This document shows, one piece after another, positions 1 to 9,555 of a DNA stretch of 55,973 nucleotides. Source of the stretch: Streptomyces huasconensis (lineage in GTDB: Bacteria; Actinomycetota; Actinomycetes; Streptomycetales; Streptomycetaceae). The stretch is from positions 1-55,973 of the forward strand of contig RBWT01000028.1 of the NCBI GenBank assembly GCA_004010275.1, written 5' to 3'. The notes beneath the pieces were generated by a model that had not been told where the DNA came from, made no database searches, and saw nothing but the letters and a program-made list of their open reading frames with translations. Numbering within the stretch: position 1 is the stretch's first letter; each line of letters begins with the position of its first letter. The position numbers and the translations under genes are program-made.

Positions 1-53
1 GCCTCGCCCCACCCCCCATGAGGGCTAGGCACACGCGCCCACCCACACCCCCC

Positions 54-302
54 TCAACCGCGAGGCACGCGTCTGAGGGCGTAGCGCTCCTTCTCGGAGA
101 GGCCGCCCCAGACGCCGAACCTCTCATCGTTGGCGAGTGCGTACTCCAGGCAGGCCGGGCGCATCGCGCACATCCGGCAGATGTCCTTCGCCTCACGCAC
201 CGAGCTGCCGGGCTCGGGGAAGAAGAAGTCCGCTCCGGTCTGTGCGCACAGCGCCTGCTCCTGCCAGGCGAGTTCGGGCTGGGCCGTCATGTCGATCTGC
301 AT
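54..302 (-). CDS. WhiB-family iron-sulfur transcription factor
   Basis: This is a small (82 aa) Wbl protein, expected to bind a 4Fe-4S cluster and act with the principal sigma factor at promoters. The four cluster cysteines are visible at residues 19, 42, 45 and 51 in the C-x22-C-x2-C-x5-C arrangement. They are followed by the family turn motif GVWGGLSEKER (residues 63-73) and a short basic tail (RRVPRG). I chose the ATG that gives the MQIDMTAQPE start because it yields the usual Wbl length; the frame stays open upstream but there overlaps the VOC gene. It most resembles the WhiB/WhiB2 type (LEYALANDERFGVWGG) rather than WblA or WblC. Which S. coelicolor paralogue it matches was not determined. 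Confidence 0.93.
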   Translation of the reverse strand: MQIDMTAQPELAWQEQALCAQTGADFFFPEPGSSVREAKDICRMCAMRPACLEYALANDERFGVWGGLSEKERYALRRVPRG

Positions 303-337
303 GCCGTCGATACTGCCCGGGCGCGCGAAACAGACGA

Positions 338-1332
338 TCAACGAACAATCAACGGCCACCCGGGGCGGCGTTTTCCACCCCGGCCCGGGCGGAGCCCCAC
401 CACGGCGCACGCCACCGATCGAGCCGCGCCCCGACAAGCGCTGCCCATCGGGCACCACCCCGAAGCCCTCACCCCACCCCACGCCACCGGGCCACCCGCC
501 CCCGGCTGCAACTCCCGGCTGCAACCACCTACGACTACGAACTCCATCTGCTCGCCGGGAGGCGACGGCTGAAGCACCGCGAACCGCGCCCCCGCCGGGT
601 CCGCCAGCTTCGCGAAGCGCCCCACGCCCGCCATCTCCACCGTCGCCATCCGCACCGAGCCGCCGGCCCGCTCGGCCTTGGTGACCGTGGCGTCGCAGTC
701 CTCCACCTGGAAGTACGGCAGCCAGTACGGCCCGGCCTCGGAGGGGTCGCTGTCGAGCGGCACCATGCCGCCGAACATGTCGTCCGGGGTGCCGTCGGCG
801 GGATGCACCATGGTGTACGTGCCGCCCGGGAAGGGCATCTCGGTGGTCTGCCAGCCGAACACCGAGCCGTAGAACGCGGTGGCCGCGGCGACGTCCGGGG
901 TGTACAGCTCGGTCCAGACCAGGCCACCCGGTTCGTTCAGGACATCGAGACCCTTGAGGCTGCCCTGCTGCCAGGCGGAGAAGGGCACACCGGTCACGTC
1001 CGCGAAGCCCGCCATGCGGCCGAGGTCCAGGACGTCCGTGGGCTCGAAGATCCCCCGACCTCCGGCCTGCTCGACCGACCTGACCGTGGCGTCCACGTCC
1101 GCGCGCGGAAGTAGAGCGTCCAGGCGGGCGGCGCCTCGTCCGCCGCGATGGCCATCGCTCCCGCCGCCGTCCGGCCGGAGAGCTGGAACTGGCTGTAGCC
1201 CCCCACCTCTGGGCCACCCCGCAGCAGCTCCCAGCCGAACAGCTCGCGGTAGAAATCGCTGACCGTGTCGAGGTCGGGGGCGCACATGTCCGCCCAGACC
1301 GGGGCTCCCACAGCAAAACGAGTGCTAAGCAT
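338..1332 (-). CDS. Two-domain VOC (glyoxalase/bleomycin-resistance superfamily) protein, frameshifted
   Basis: This is a vicinal-oxygen-chelate protein with two tandem beta-alpha-beta-beta-beta modules. The N-terminal module includes WADMCAPDLDTVSDFYRELF and the C-terminal one includes WTELYTPDVAAATAFYGSVF. Such Streptomyces proteins are usually annotated as glyoxalase-like or hydroxylase-like and their substrate is mostly unknown. The start is ATG at 1332 with an AAAGGAG ribosome site just upstream. The frame changes near 1105, between the two modules, and similarity continues in the next frame. Homology ends around 560; the remaining ~65 codons to the stop look unlike the family, so a second shift near 550 is possible and the true stop may lie near 535. 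No metal-ligand set could be assigned with certainty. Confidence 0.8.
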
Positions 1333-1538
1333 GATCGACTCCTTTGTCGCACGTCCGCCGTTACCTGATGTCTCTGCCGTTACCTGAAGCCTCTCCCGTC
1401 ACCAAAAGCCCCTGCCTTGACTGAGTCACCGCCGTCGACTGACGTCACCGCCGTCGACGTATCTCCGTCCCGCTCCTTCGAGTCTGGCACCCACCACTGA
1501 CAATCCGCCTGCCGCCACTTCGTGAACGGACAAGATTT

Positions 1539-1554
1539 CTGAGAGCGCTCTCAG
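1539..1554. promoter_or_regulatory. Perfect 16-bp palindrome, LacI-family operator
   Basis: CTGAGAGCGCTCTCAG is a perfect palindrome with the central CG step typical of LacI/GalR operators. It closely resembles the Streptomyces CebR box (TGGGAGCGCTCCCA). It lies about 85 bp upstream of the GH64 glucanase gene, and a LacI regulator gene lies just downstream of that gene. The rest of the 1333-1639 gap holds no other recognisable feature. Confidence 0.75.
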
Positions 1555-1639
1555 TCACATCTCTTGACGCCGCAACCACCCGCCACGACAGTGGTGCAGC
1601 ACCCCCACAACCGCGCAGGCGACCTGCAGGAGACCTTCC

Positions 1640-2878
1640 GTGATATCGCGTCGAAAGTTCCTGACCACCACCGCCGGTGCCACGGGCGCCCTCACCTATC
1701 CCCTGTGGGGAAGCGCCCTCAGCCCCAGCGCCCGGGCCGGCGGCGAGGCCGCGCCCGCCACCTGTGAACTCGCCCTGAAGAACAAGTCGCTCCCCGGCCG
1801 CGTCCACGCCTACGTCACCGGTCACGAACAGGGCACCGGCCGCTGGGTGCTGCTCAAGCCCGACGGCGGCGTCTACCGCCCCGACTCCCCCTCCGCACCA
1901 CAGACCCCGCTGCCCGTCGACTGCGCCATACCGCTCGGCGCGGCGGGTTCGGCACCCAGAGTCCTGACCCTGCCTCAGATGTACGGCGCCCGCGTCTACT
2001 TCGTGCGCGACGACAAGCTGGACTTCTTCCTCAACCCCGGCCCCGCGCTGGTCGAGCCCGCCTTCGCGACCCGGGCGGACCCCAACTACGGCCGCACCTG
2101 GTCGTTCTGCGAGTTCACCTTCAACCCTCAGCAGCTCTACGCCAACATCAGCTACGTCGACCTCGTCACCGCCCTGCCCATCGGCCTGACCCTGGAGGGC
2201 GACGCCACGCATACCGTCGCCCCGCTCCCGGACGGCGCTGTGGACAGGATCGCCTCCGATCTCGTCGCGCAGGCGGCGAAGGACGGTCAGCCGTGGGACG
2301 ACCTGGTCATCAAGGGGGACGGCGGAGGCGTACTGCGCGTCATCTCGCCGCAGAACCTCATGGCGCCTTACTTCGACCGGCCCGACCAGATGCCCTTCCG
2401 CGACGTCTGGAACCGCTACATCGACCAGGTGTGGGACAAGTACCGCTCCACCGACCTGAGGATCGATCTCCAGGGCGGCCGGGGCGTGTTCACCGGGCGC
2501 GTCAGCGGCGACGTACTGACGTTCAACGGCGGGCACTCCTTCACCAAACCGACGTCGAAGGACATCTTCACCTGCAACCACGGCCCCTTCGTCAACAACC
2601 CCGGCGACCCCGACGACAAGAAGGGCCTTCTCGCGCGGCTCGCCGCCGGGTTCAACCGCAGCCTCATGCTCACGCACCCGCAACAGCCCAATGGCGCGAC
2701 CAGCGCCGACTACTACCGGGGTGAGGTGACCAACCACTGGTCACGTGTCGTGCACGCCAACTCCCCCATCGGGTACGCGTTCCCGTACGACGACGTCCGT
2801 CCCGACGGGCAGCCGGACGTCTCGGGAGCGGCGCACGACGGCAACCCGCGGCGGTTCACGGTGAGCGTGGGCTCGTGA
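1640..2878 (+). CDS. Tat-exported GH64 beta-1,3-glucanase (laminaripentaose-producing type)
   Basis: This is an extracellular endo-beta-1,3-glucanase of glycoside hydrolase family 64, which releases laminaripentaose-type products from fungal or algal glucans. The 412-aa protein begins with a twin-arginine signal (ISRRKFLTT, then a hydrophobic stretch and an Ala-rich cleavage region to about residue 34). The mature part carries thaumatin-like GH64 features: FFLNPG, EFTFNP, ANISYVDLV and DVWNRYIDQVW. The start is GTG at 1640, preceded by AGGAG about 8 nt upstream. A LacI-type palindrome lies upstream and a LacI regulator is encoded convergently just downstream, so glucan-derived induction is likely. 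The catalytic acid pair was not assigned by position. The length is normal for a GH64 protein without an added carbohydrate-binding module. Confidence 0.9.
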   Translation: MISRRKFLTTTAGATGALTYPLWGSALSPSARAGGEAAPATCELALKNKSLPGRVHAYVTGHEQGTGRWVLLKPDGGVYRPDSPSAPQTPLPVDCAIPLGAAGSAPRVLTLPQMYGARVYFVRDDKLDFFLNPGPALVEPAFATRADPNYGRTWSFCEFTFNPQQLYANISYVDLVTALPIGLTLEGDATHTVAPLPDGAVDRIASDLVAQAAKDGQPWDDLVIKGDGGGVLRVISPQNLMAPYFDRPDQMPFRDVWNRYIDQVWDKYRSTDLRIDLQGGRGVFTGRVSGDVLTFNGGHSFTKPTSKDIFTCNHGPFVNNPGDPDDKKGLLARLAAGFNRSLMLTHPQQPNGATSADYYRGEVTNHWSRVVHANSPIGYAFPYDDVRPDGQPDVSGAAHDGNPRRFTVSVGS

Positions 2879-2918
2879 CCCCGTACCCCCCCCCGGGGCG
2901 CCCGGCACGTCCGGCGCG

Positions 2919-3948
2919 TCATGCCGAGGCGCGGCGCACCAGGGCGGTCGGCAGCACCACGCTATCCGGCCCGGACGTGAGGCCCTCGCCTCCCCTGCCG
3001 CGCAGAAGCATGTCGGCCATCAACCGACCCATTTCCTCGATGTCCTGACGGATCGTCGTCAGCGGCGGGTCGGTCTGCTCGGCGACCGGCAGCATGTCGT
3101 CGAAGCCGACCACGGCTACGTCGTCCGGCACCCTCCTGTCCCGCTCCCGTAGTACCCGAAGGGCACCGGACGCCGACAGGTCGTTGGCAGCGAAGACCGC
3201 GTCCAACTCCGGTACGCGATCGAGCAGTTGCTGCATCGCGCGCTCCCCGCCCGCAGGCGTGAAGTCACCCTCGGCGATCAGCCGAGGGTCCACGTCGGTC
3301 AGGGCGTCCCGGTAGCCGTCGAGCCGGTCGACCGCGGAGATCTGGTCGAGCGGACCGGTGATGTGCGCGACGCGGCCGCGGCCGAGCCCCACCAGATGAC
3401 GCACCGCCTCGCGCGCGCCACCGCGGTTGTCGCAGTCGACGTACGCGCGCCCCGCTCCCCCGCGGCGGCGTCCGGCCAGCCGGGGCGGCCGCCGAACACG
3501 GTCGGCACCCCGCGCGCCGGATGATGGCGGGCAGCGGATCGTCGAGGTGCAGGGAGAAGACGAGGGCGCCGTCCACGTGACCGCCCGCGAGATAGCGACC
3601 GACCCGCTCGTGGTCGTCCCGTCCCTCGGTGAGCAGCAGCACGAGCTGCAGGTCCCGCGCGGTCAACTCCTTGCTGATCCCGCGCAGTTGCAGGGCGAAG
3701 AACGGGTCGGCGAAGACCCGGGTCTCGGGCTCGGCGATCACCACGGCGACCGCGTCGTGGCGCCGGGTGACCAGGCTGCGGGCGGCGCGGTTGGGGACGT
3801 AGCCGAGCTCGTCGACCGCGTGCCGCACCCTCTCGGCGAGCACCTCGCGCACCCCGGGGTCGCCGTTGACGACACGGGAGACGGTGGCCCTGGAAACCCC
3901 GGCGCGGGCGGCCACGGCCTCCAGGGTCGGACGCGGTTCCTCGGTCAC
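2919..3948 (-). CDS. LacI-family transcriptional regulator, frameshifted
   Basis: This is a sugar-responsive repressor. The N-terminal helix-turn-helix and hinge are clear (TLEAVAARAGVSRATVSRVV, then NRAARSL), followed by a periplasmic-binding-protein-like sensor domain ending in the usual GFDDMLPVAEQTDPPLTTIRQD segment. The start is GTG at 3948 with GGAGGAG upstream. Similarity crosses two frame changes, near 3515 and near 3445; in between, the sequence GVPTVFGGRPGWPD is read in another frame. Restoring these gives about 343 aa, the normal family length. The gene is convergent with the GH64 glucanase, and the palindrome at 1539-1554 is the obvious candidate operator. I saw no similar palindrome in front of the regulator itself, so autoregulation is not evident. 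Confidence 0.85.
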
Positions 3949-4130
3949 CTTCGCTCACTCCTCCCTGATGGTGTCAGGGGGCATCCTCCCGTATCGGCGC
4001 AGCCACCGGCTCGGCGAGGGGTGAGGTGGGGGTGGAGTGGGCTGGAATGGGGTGAGGTGCGCTGAGGCCCGGCCGCCGCGGCGTGGGGGCCACCTGCGCC
4101 ATCTCCCCTCTCGGGGCCTACCGTGCGGTC

Positions 4131-4793
4131 ATGTCAGACCATCAGCACCGCATCGCCGTGGAGGCCGGCGTCGAGGTCCCGGTCCCCGCCGACGGCGAGC
4201 GCTGGACGGTCGGGGCCGTCATCCTCAACCGGGACGGCGCCGCCTTCGCCCAGAGGCGCGGCCCGGACCGGCGGCTCTTCCCCGACTGCTGGGACATCGT
4301 AGGAGGCCACGTCGAGCCCGGCGAATCCCTGCTGGACGCGCTCGCCCGCGAGGTCGAAGAGGAGACCGGCTGGCGCCTGTGCCGCGTCCGGCGTCACCTC
4401 GGGACCACCACCTGGGCCGGCGACGACGGGGGCGGAACGCGCCACGAGGCCGATTACCTCGTCGAGGTCGACGGCGACTTGGACCGTCCCGCTCTGGAGT
4501 GGTCCAAGCACACCGCTTACGACTGGTTCGGCCCCGCCGAACTCCCCCGCCTCAAGGAGAACCGGGCCCCCGGTGAGTACCTCGTCCACGACCTGATCGC
4601 GAAGGCTCTGTCGGCCCTGCCCCTGCACAGTGGCCCACACATGCTCCAGGAACAGGGATCACTGCTCGGTTGCCGCGGTTGCGCAAGCCCTCGCGGATCG
4701 CGCGGGAGGAGTGCGCCTTGTCGGCCAGGACCAGGTCATCCGGCCTGGTGCGAGGCCGCCCTCGCCGACGGGGGCCGCGCAGGCGGGCCATGA
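4131..4793 (+). CDS. Nudix hydrolase with a C-terminal tail read out of an IS remnant
   Basis: This is a Nudix-fold pyrophosphohydrolase. The complete Nudix box (G-x5-E-x7-REV-x-EE-x-GW) covers residues 59-81 within GGHVEPGESLLDALAREVEEETGW-like sequence, so it should be catalytically competent. The substrate (nucleotide, sugar nucleotide or other) cannot be told from sequence. I chose ATG 4131 (MSDHQHR) because it gives a normal N-terminus ahead of the domain; an in-frame upstream start would add about 16 unrelated residues. Similarity ends near residue 168, at about base 4635. The last ~50 codons are antisense to a degraded transposase, so the natural C-terminus was probably replaced when the insertion sequence arrived. 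Confidence 0.85.
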   Translation: MSDHQHRIAVEAGVEVPVPADGERWTVGAVILNRDGAAFAQRRGPDRRLFPDCWDIVGGHVEPGESLLDALAREVEEETGWRLCRVRRHLGTTTWAGDDGGGTRHEADYLVEVDGDLDRPALEWSKHTAYDWFGPAELPRLKENRAPGEYLVHDLIAKALSALPLHSGPHMLQEQGSLLGCRGCASPRGSRGRSAPCRPGPGHPAWCEAALADGGRAGGP

Positions 4794-5108
4794 CGTCGGC
4801 GAAGGCGGGTGCGTCATCCGCCTGGCCTGCGGTGGGAATGAACGCCAGAGGCCAGCAGCGGCATCGCCGCGAGGGGGGGTCTTCGTGGCCAGCCCGCCGC
4901 GGGAGCGGCCGATGGCCTGGTTGTCGGGTTCGCCGCCCCGGTCCCCTTCTTGCGGGCCCGGCCGTGAGCTGGTGAGCCCGCACGATCGTCGAGTCCACCG
5001 AGACGGACCAGTTGAGGTCGTCGTCCGCGTCGGCCTGGGCCACCAGAGCGGTGAACACCCGCTCCCGAGCGCCGTTGACAGCCCACATCCGCAGCCGGTT
5101 GCAGACAC
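4640..5108 (-). mobile_element. IS5-family transposase remnant (truncated at both ends)
   Basis: Reading the minus strand across frames gives WSVSVDSTIVRAHQ (first catalytic Asp), a basic segment, then PGQADDAPAFADVM-like sequence, DLVLADKAHSSRAIR (second catalytic Asp) and GNRAVIPVP. This order is typical of IS5/IS427-group DDE transposases of actinobacteria. The N-terminal part, the region with the final Glu and both inverted repeats are missing, and several frame changes interrupt it, so it is inactive. Its right edge abuts a decapitated hydrolase gene and its left edge abuts the 3' end of the Nudix gene. This suggests insertion followed by deletion of flanking DNA. Confidence 0.75.
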
Positions 5109-5111
5109 CCC

Positions 5112-5705
5112 GAGATTCTCGCCCTGCGCGACGCCTTCTACGCCCGTACAGCGGACGGCGCCTACGGCCACGACTTCGACACGAACATCGCTGTGCGCTG
5201 CATGGACTCACCCCGTATGACGCCAGAACAACAGACCGCGCTCGGACGCAAGATCGGGGAGGCCGCCCCGATGTTCGACATCAGCGTGCTCACCGCGGGC
5301 ACCTACCACAGCGAATGCGAGGCGTGGCCGGCGCCGCCGACACGCGATGAGCCCTGGCTCTCCGATGTCGAGGGCATCCCCGAGACGCTCGTCGTATCGG
5401 TCACCGGCGATCCTGTGACGCCGCACAAGGGCGGCATCACGATGGCTAAAGCCCTCGGCGGAAGCCTGCTCACGGTCGACGGCAGGCAGCACGGCGCCTA
5501 CCTCCTCGACGGCAGCAAGTGCGTCGACGACGCGGTCAACACGTACCTCCTCGCACTTAAAACCCGCCCACCGGCGCCCGTTGCAGCCTGTGACACGCTC
5601 GGCTCCGGCGTAGCCACCCCGGCCGGTGCCGGTGACGATCACCTCACCACGCTCCTACCGCTGGCCGCCCCCTCTTCGGGGTCCGGCCCGGGAGTGACTG
5701 CCTAG
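5112..5705 (+). pseudogene. 3' fragment of a TAP-like alpha/beta hydrolase (tripeptidyl aminopeptidase family)
   Basis: The open frame encodes about 197 residues matching the C-terminal portion of Streptomyces alpha/beta hydrolases with a TAP-like C-terminal domain, as in secreted SlpD/SlpE-type aminopeptidases. Visible features are the spacer EILALRDAFYARTADG, the segment CEAWPAPPTRDEPW, the catalytic-Asp strand TLVVSVTGDPVTPHKGG and the catalytic-His region GRQHGAYL. The N-terminal half, with signal peptide, oxyanion hole and nucleophile serine, is absent. Similarity begins immediately after the IS5-family remnant at about 5110. The piece has no plausible native start and should be non-functional. 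Its stop overlaps the convergent laccase stop. Confidence 0.8.
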
Positions 5706-6832
5706 TGGTGCGCGTGCCCCCCGGCGCCATCCCGCGACGCCGCCCCAGACTCCGTCGCCGCCCCAGGCTTCCTCCCCGCCTCAGACTCCCTCCGCACCTC
5801 AGACTTCCCCGGCGCCCCAGCCTTCCCCGGCACCTCAGCCTTCCCCGGCTCCCCAGAAGACTTCGCCGCACCGCCCGCGCGATGCGGCTCATAGTCCGGA
5901 ATCGTTCCGTCCGCCTTCTTCACCAGGAACAGCCCCGCCATGCCCATGTCCGAATGGCTCTGCACATGGCAGTGATACATCCAGGCCCCGGCGCCCACCC
6001 CCTCCCCCGCGACCACCTGGAAGCCGAAGGAGTCGCCCGGGCCCGTGATCTTGTCGTCCAGGATCTGGCTCGGGTCGTCGGGGCCGGTCAGCAGGCCCGT
6101 GCGGTTGTCCGCCCAGCGGTGACCGTGCACGTGGAACGTGTGGTAGTACTCGCCATGCGTGATCGACACGAACTCGACGCGGTCGCCCACCGTGGCCTCG
6201 AAGTTGGGGCTGTCGTGGCCGGATCTGTTGTTGATCGTCATGTCGTTGAAGACGATCGTGAAGGTCTTGTCCGGCAGCAGATCGCCCTTGCGGCGCACGA
6301 TCAGCGGGCCGTAGAGCCCCTTCCGCACACCACCCGTGCCGTGATCCGTGCCCACCACGTGGTCGTGGTAGTGCCAGTAACCCGCCGTGCCGGGCCGCCA
6401 CGTGCCGTCCTTGCGGCGGCCCGGCGCATGGGTGCGCCAGGTGTAGGTACGTTTGCCGCCCGGCTCGACGTCGCTCCTGGTGTGCTTGGTGCCGTCGCTG
6501 GATATCTCGTAGTCCATGCCGTGGACGTGCAGGCTGGCGGCCACGTCCATGGTGTTCTCGAACTCGATGTGCAGGGTGTCGCCTTCGTTCAGCTCGATGA
6601 GCGGGCCCGGGATGGTCGCCTTGCCCTTCTCCAAGCCGTAGCCCATCTGCCCGTCGGGGAGCTTCTCGGCGTACATCTTGATGCGCTTGACCTCACCGCC
6701 CGCAGGCGCGGTTTTCGGCGGCGCCTCGGCAGGCACGGCGTCCGGCGCGTTCGTGACCGACAACGATGTCACGCCCGCTGCCGCCGCCGCGCCACCCGCG
6801 AGCATCCTCCGGTTGAAGCTCCGTCTGTCCAT
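5702..6832 (-). CDS. slac: Small laccase (SLAC-type two-domain multicopper oxidase), Tat-exported
   Basis: This is an extracellular laccase that oxidises phenolics using O2. It is closely similar to S. coelicolor SLAC, the trimeric two-domain type. The twin-arginine start is [10 protein letters not shown], chosen over longer in-frame starts because GGGGAG lies just upstream. All copper motifs are present: HVHG at residues 102-105, HYHDH at 154-158, HTFHVHGH at 231-238, and [12 protein letters not shown] at 287-298, which supplies the T1 His-Cys-His and the Met. The length is 376 aa. The last ~55 residues, after IPDYEPH, form an unusual low-complexity Pro-Gly-Lys/Glu-Ala tail ending GGHAHH, longer than the short tail of the S. 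coelicolor enzyme. It diverges from the ThuA/sugar dehydrogenase gene. Confidence 0.95.
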   Translation of the reverse strand: MDRRSFNRRMLAGGAAAAAGVTSLSVTNAPDAVPAEAPPKTAPAGGEVKRIKMYAEKLPDGQMGYGLEKGKATIPGPLIELNEGDTLHIEFENTMDVAASLHVHGMDYEISSDGTKHTRSDVEPGGKRTYTWRTHAPGRRKDGTWRPGTAGYWHYHDHVVGTDHGTGGVRKGLYGPLIVRRKGDLLPDKTFTIVFNDMTINNRSGHDSPNFEATVGDRVEFVSITHGEYYHTFHVHGHRWADNRTGLLTGPDDPSQILDDKITGPGDSFGFQVVAGEGVGAGAWMYHCHVQSHSDMGMAGLFLVKKADGTIPDYEPHRAGGAAKSSGEPGKAEVPGKAGAPGKSEVRRESEAGRKPGAATESGAASRDGAGGHAHH

Positions 6833-6942
6833 GCCGAACTCCCCACTGCCGTACGGAGACTGACGGGGCGCGGGATGCCCCCGGACGGCCACACGGTATC
6901 GGCCGGGTATGCGTTTATCCACACGCAGGACAAAGTTCGGGC

Positions 6943-6955
6943 TATCACGGTGATA
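6943..6955. promoter_or_regulatory. 13-bp palindrome in the laccase/sugar-dehydrogenase divergent region
   Basis: TATCAC-G-GTGATA is a perfect inverted repeat with a one-base centre. It is AT-richer than its surroundings and sits in the ~200-bp gap between the laccase and the ThuA/sugar dehydrogenase gene. It could be an operator for a dimeric regulator controlling both directions. No regulator gene is adjacent, so the protein is unknown. Confidence 0.4.
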
Positions 6956-7030
6956 CCTATTGGCGAGTTGCGGAAAGAGGTCTAGCTTCGTCGGCGCTGT
7001 TGCTGTGACCGACGAGGGGTGGGTGTACTC

Positions 7031-9555
7031 ATGCGGCGCACACCGCATCAAGGGCCCTTGACCGTACGAGGGTTGAGCAGAGCACGACGCAGACCGAACC
7101 GCTCACGCCGGGCCTGGGCGGCCGCGCTGCTCTCCGGAGCCCTGGTCACCGGAGCGCTCTCGGCCCAGGCCGCCTCCGCGCGGCCGTACCCGGAACCGCC
7201 GTTGACAACGATGTCCCTTCCCTCACCGCCCGGCGCGCCAACGTCAAGGTCCTCGTCTTCCACGGCTCGGCGGCGGGCGGCGACGAGTCCCCGGTCGTCA
7301 ACGCCGGCATCGAGGCGATCGAGGAGATCGGCCAGTCGGGCCCGGCCGCCCAGCGGTTCAAGATCGTGGCGACGGACGACCCGGCCGTCTTCACGAACGA
7401 GCGCAAGCTCGGCACCTTCAACGCGGTCGCCTTCCTGACCGGCGGCGGCGATGTCCTCGACCCCGAGCAGGAAGCGGGCCTGGAGGCGTACATGGAGGCC
7501 GGTGGCGGCTTCCTCGGCATCCATGACGCGGCCCGCGCCGAGCCGTACTCGACCTGGTTCACCGGCCTGATCGGCGCCCGTCCGGCCGACGCGAGCCCGG
7601 CGAACGTCCAGCGGGCGACCGTCGAGGTCGGCGACCGCGAGCACCCGGCGACCAAGAGTCTGCCGCTCCAGTGGAAGCGGTCCGACCGGTGGCCGAACTG
7701 GACGAAGAACCCCTCGGGCGACGTGCACACGGTCGCTCGCGTGCGGGAGTCGACGTACCAGCCAGGCGCCGGCAAGAACGGCTGGGACCACCCGGTCTCG
7801 TGGTGCCGCGACTACGACGGCGGACGCTCCTTCTACACCGGCATGGGCGGCACGGTCTCCTCGTACGACGAAGTGGACTTCCGCGGTCATCTGCGCGGCG
7901 CCCTGCTGTGGACGACCCGCATCGCGCGCGCCGACTGCAAGGCTACGATCAACGCCAACTACCGGGCGGAGCGCCTTACTCAAGCCAACCAGCCGGGCCG
8001 CAACGACCAGATCGGCGAGCCGCACGGCCTGGTCACCGCCCCCGACGGGCGGGTCCTCTACATCGGCCGCGGCGGCGCCGACTCCTCCCAGCCGGTGGTC
8101 ACCGACTGGAACGACCCGGACATCGGCAAGGGCAAGGGCGAGATCCACGTCTACGACCCGAAGACCAAGAAGGTGACGCTCGCGGGCGCCCTGTCGGTCT
8201 TCGGCAACAAGGGCGGCGGCGACGAGCTGATCAAGGTGGAGGAGGGCCTGCTCGGCATCGAGATCGATCCGCAGTTCGAGCAGAACGGGTGGGTGTACCT
8301 GCACTACACACCGCACGCGAGGATCAACCGCGAGACGCACATGGCCGAGCGGTACGTCTCCCGCTTCGCGCTCGACCGGGCCACGAACAAGCTGGACATG
8401 GGCAGCGAGAAGGTGTTGCTCAAGTGGCCGGTGCAGATCCACAGCTGCTGCCACTCGGGCGGCGGGATGGCCTGGGACTCCAAGGGCAACCTGTACATCG
8501 CGACCGGTGACAACAACTCCTCGCGGTTCACGGACGGTTACTCGGGCAACAACCCCGAGCCGAACTTCAAGGGCGTCTCCTTCGCCGACGCGCGCCGCAC
8601 GGCCGGCAACACCAACAACCTCAACGGCAAGATCCTGCGCATCCACCCGGAGCCCGACGGGACGTACACCCTCCCCGAAGGGAACCTCTTCACCGGCAAG
8701 GAGCAGGACGAGGGCGGCGGCAAGACGCGCGGCGAGATCTATGTGATGGGCGTCAGGAACCCGGCGCGCATCTCCATCGACAAGAAGACCGACACGCTGT
8801 ACGCGGGATGGGTCGGCCCGGACGCGTCCGCGCCGTCGACGACGTGGGGCCCGGCGAAGTACGACACGTTCGCCGCGATCACGCACGCCTCCAACCGCGG
8901 CTGGCCGTACTGCATGGGCAACAACCAGCCCTACCGGGACCGCAACCTGCCGGACCCGTCGAAGCCGCTCGGCTGGTACGACTGCGACAACCTGAAGAAC
9001 GAGTCGCCCAACAACGACGGCCTGGTGAACATCCCGCCGGCCGAGCCGAACAACATCTGGTACTCACCGCAGGGCGGCGGCATCGACTACCCGCGCGACG
9101 CGAACGGCGTGCCGAGCTACCGGACGGAGGAGCAGAAGCAGCTTCTGCCCTGGCTCAAGGGCGGCGGCCAGGCCACGATGAACGGCCCGGTGTACCGCCA
9201 TGACGCGGCGAGCGCGAGCGCCGACGCGTGGCCTTCGTACTGGGACGGCAAGTGGTTCGTCGGCGACTTCTACGACGGCGACCAGCCGCGGCACGCGGTG
9301 CTCACCGACCCGAAGACGGTCGGCGACGGCGGTCTGCCGGTGCACGCCGAATCGCTGAAGAAGATCATCCCGGTCGGCAACGACGGCATCAGGAACCTCA
9401 TGGACTGGAAGTTCGCGCCGGACGGCTCCCTGTACGTCCTGGACTACGGCCGCGGCTTCTTCACCTCGGACTCCAAGTCCGCGCTGTGGCGCGTGACCTA
9501 CAAGGGCGGCGGGCCGACCCCGGCCGCCGGTGATCTGGCGAGGAGGGCGGGATGA
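7031..9555 (+). CDS. Secreted ThuA-like plus PQQ-type glucose/sorbosone dehydrogenase fusion, frameshifted
   Basis: This is a predicted extracellular sugar-oxidising protein. The order is an N-terminal signal peptide with a hydrophobic core ([17 protein letters not shown]) and a ThuA-like glutamine-amidotransferase-fold domain ([48 protein letters not shown]). A glucose/sorbosone dehydrogenase beta-propeller follows ([74 protein letters not shown]). The frame changes once, near 7195, just after the signal peptide; restored it is about 841 aa. ThuA and sorbosone dehydrogenase domains occur together in carbohydrate-oxidation contexts; substrate and cofactor are not proven here. Its stop overlaps the start of the next gene (ATGA), implying translational coupling. 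Confidence 0.88.

Noticed and set aside
1..53. Possible gene at the left edge
   Set aside because: The 53 bases before the WhiB stop show no supported coding signal on either strand.
7048..8886. Long minus-strand open frame (612 codons) opposite the ThuA/sugar dehydrogenase gene
   Set aside because: It is a GC-bias shadow: rich in Arg, Val, Ala and Gly with no domain, while the plus strand has clear conserved motifs across the same region.
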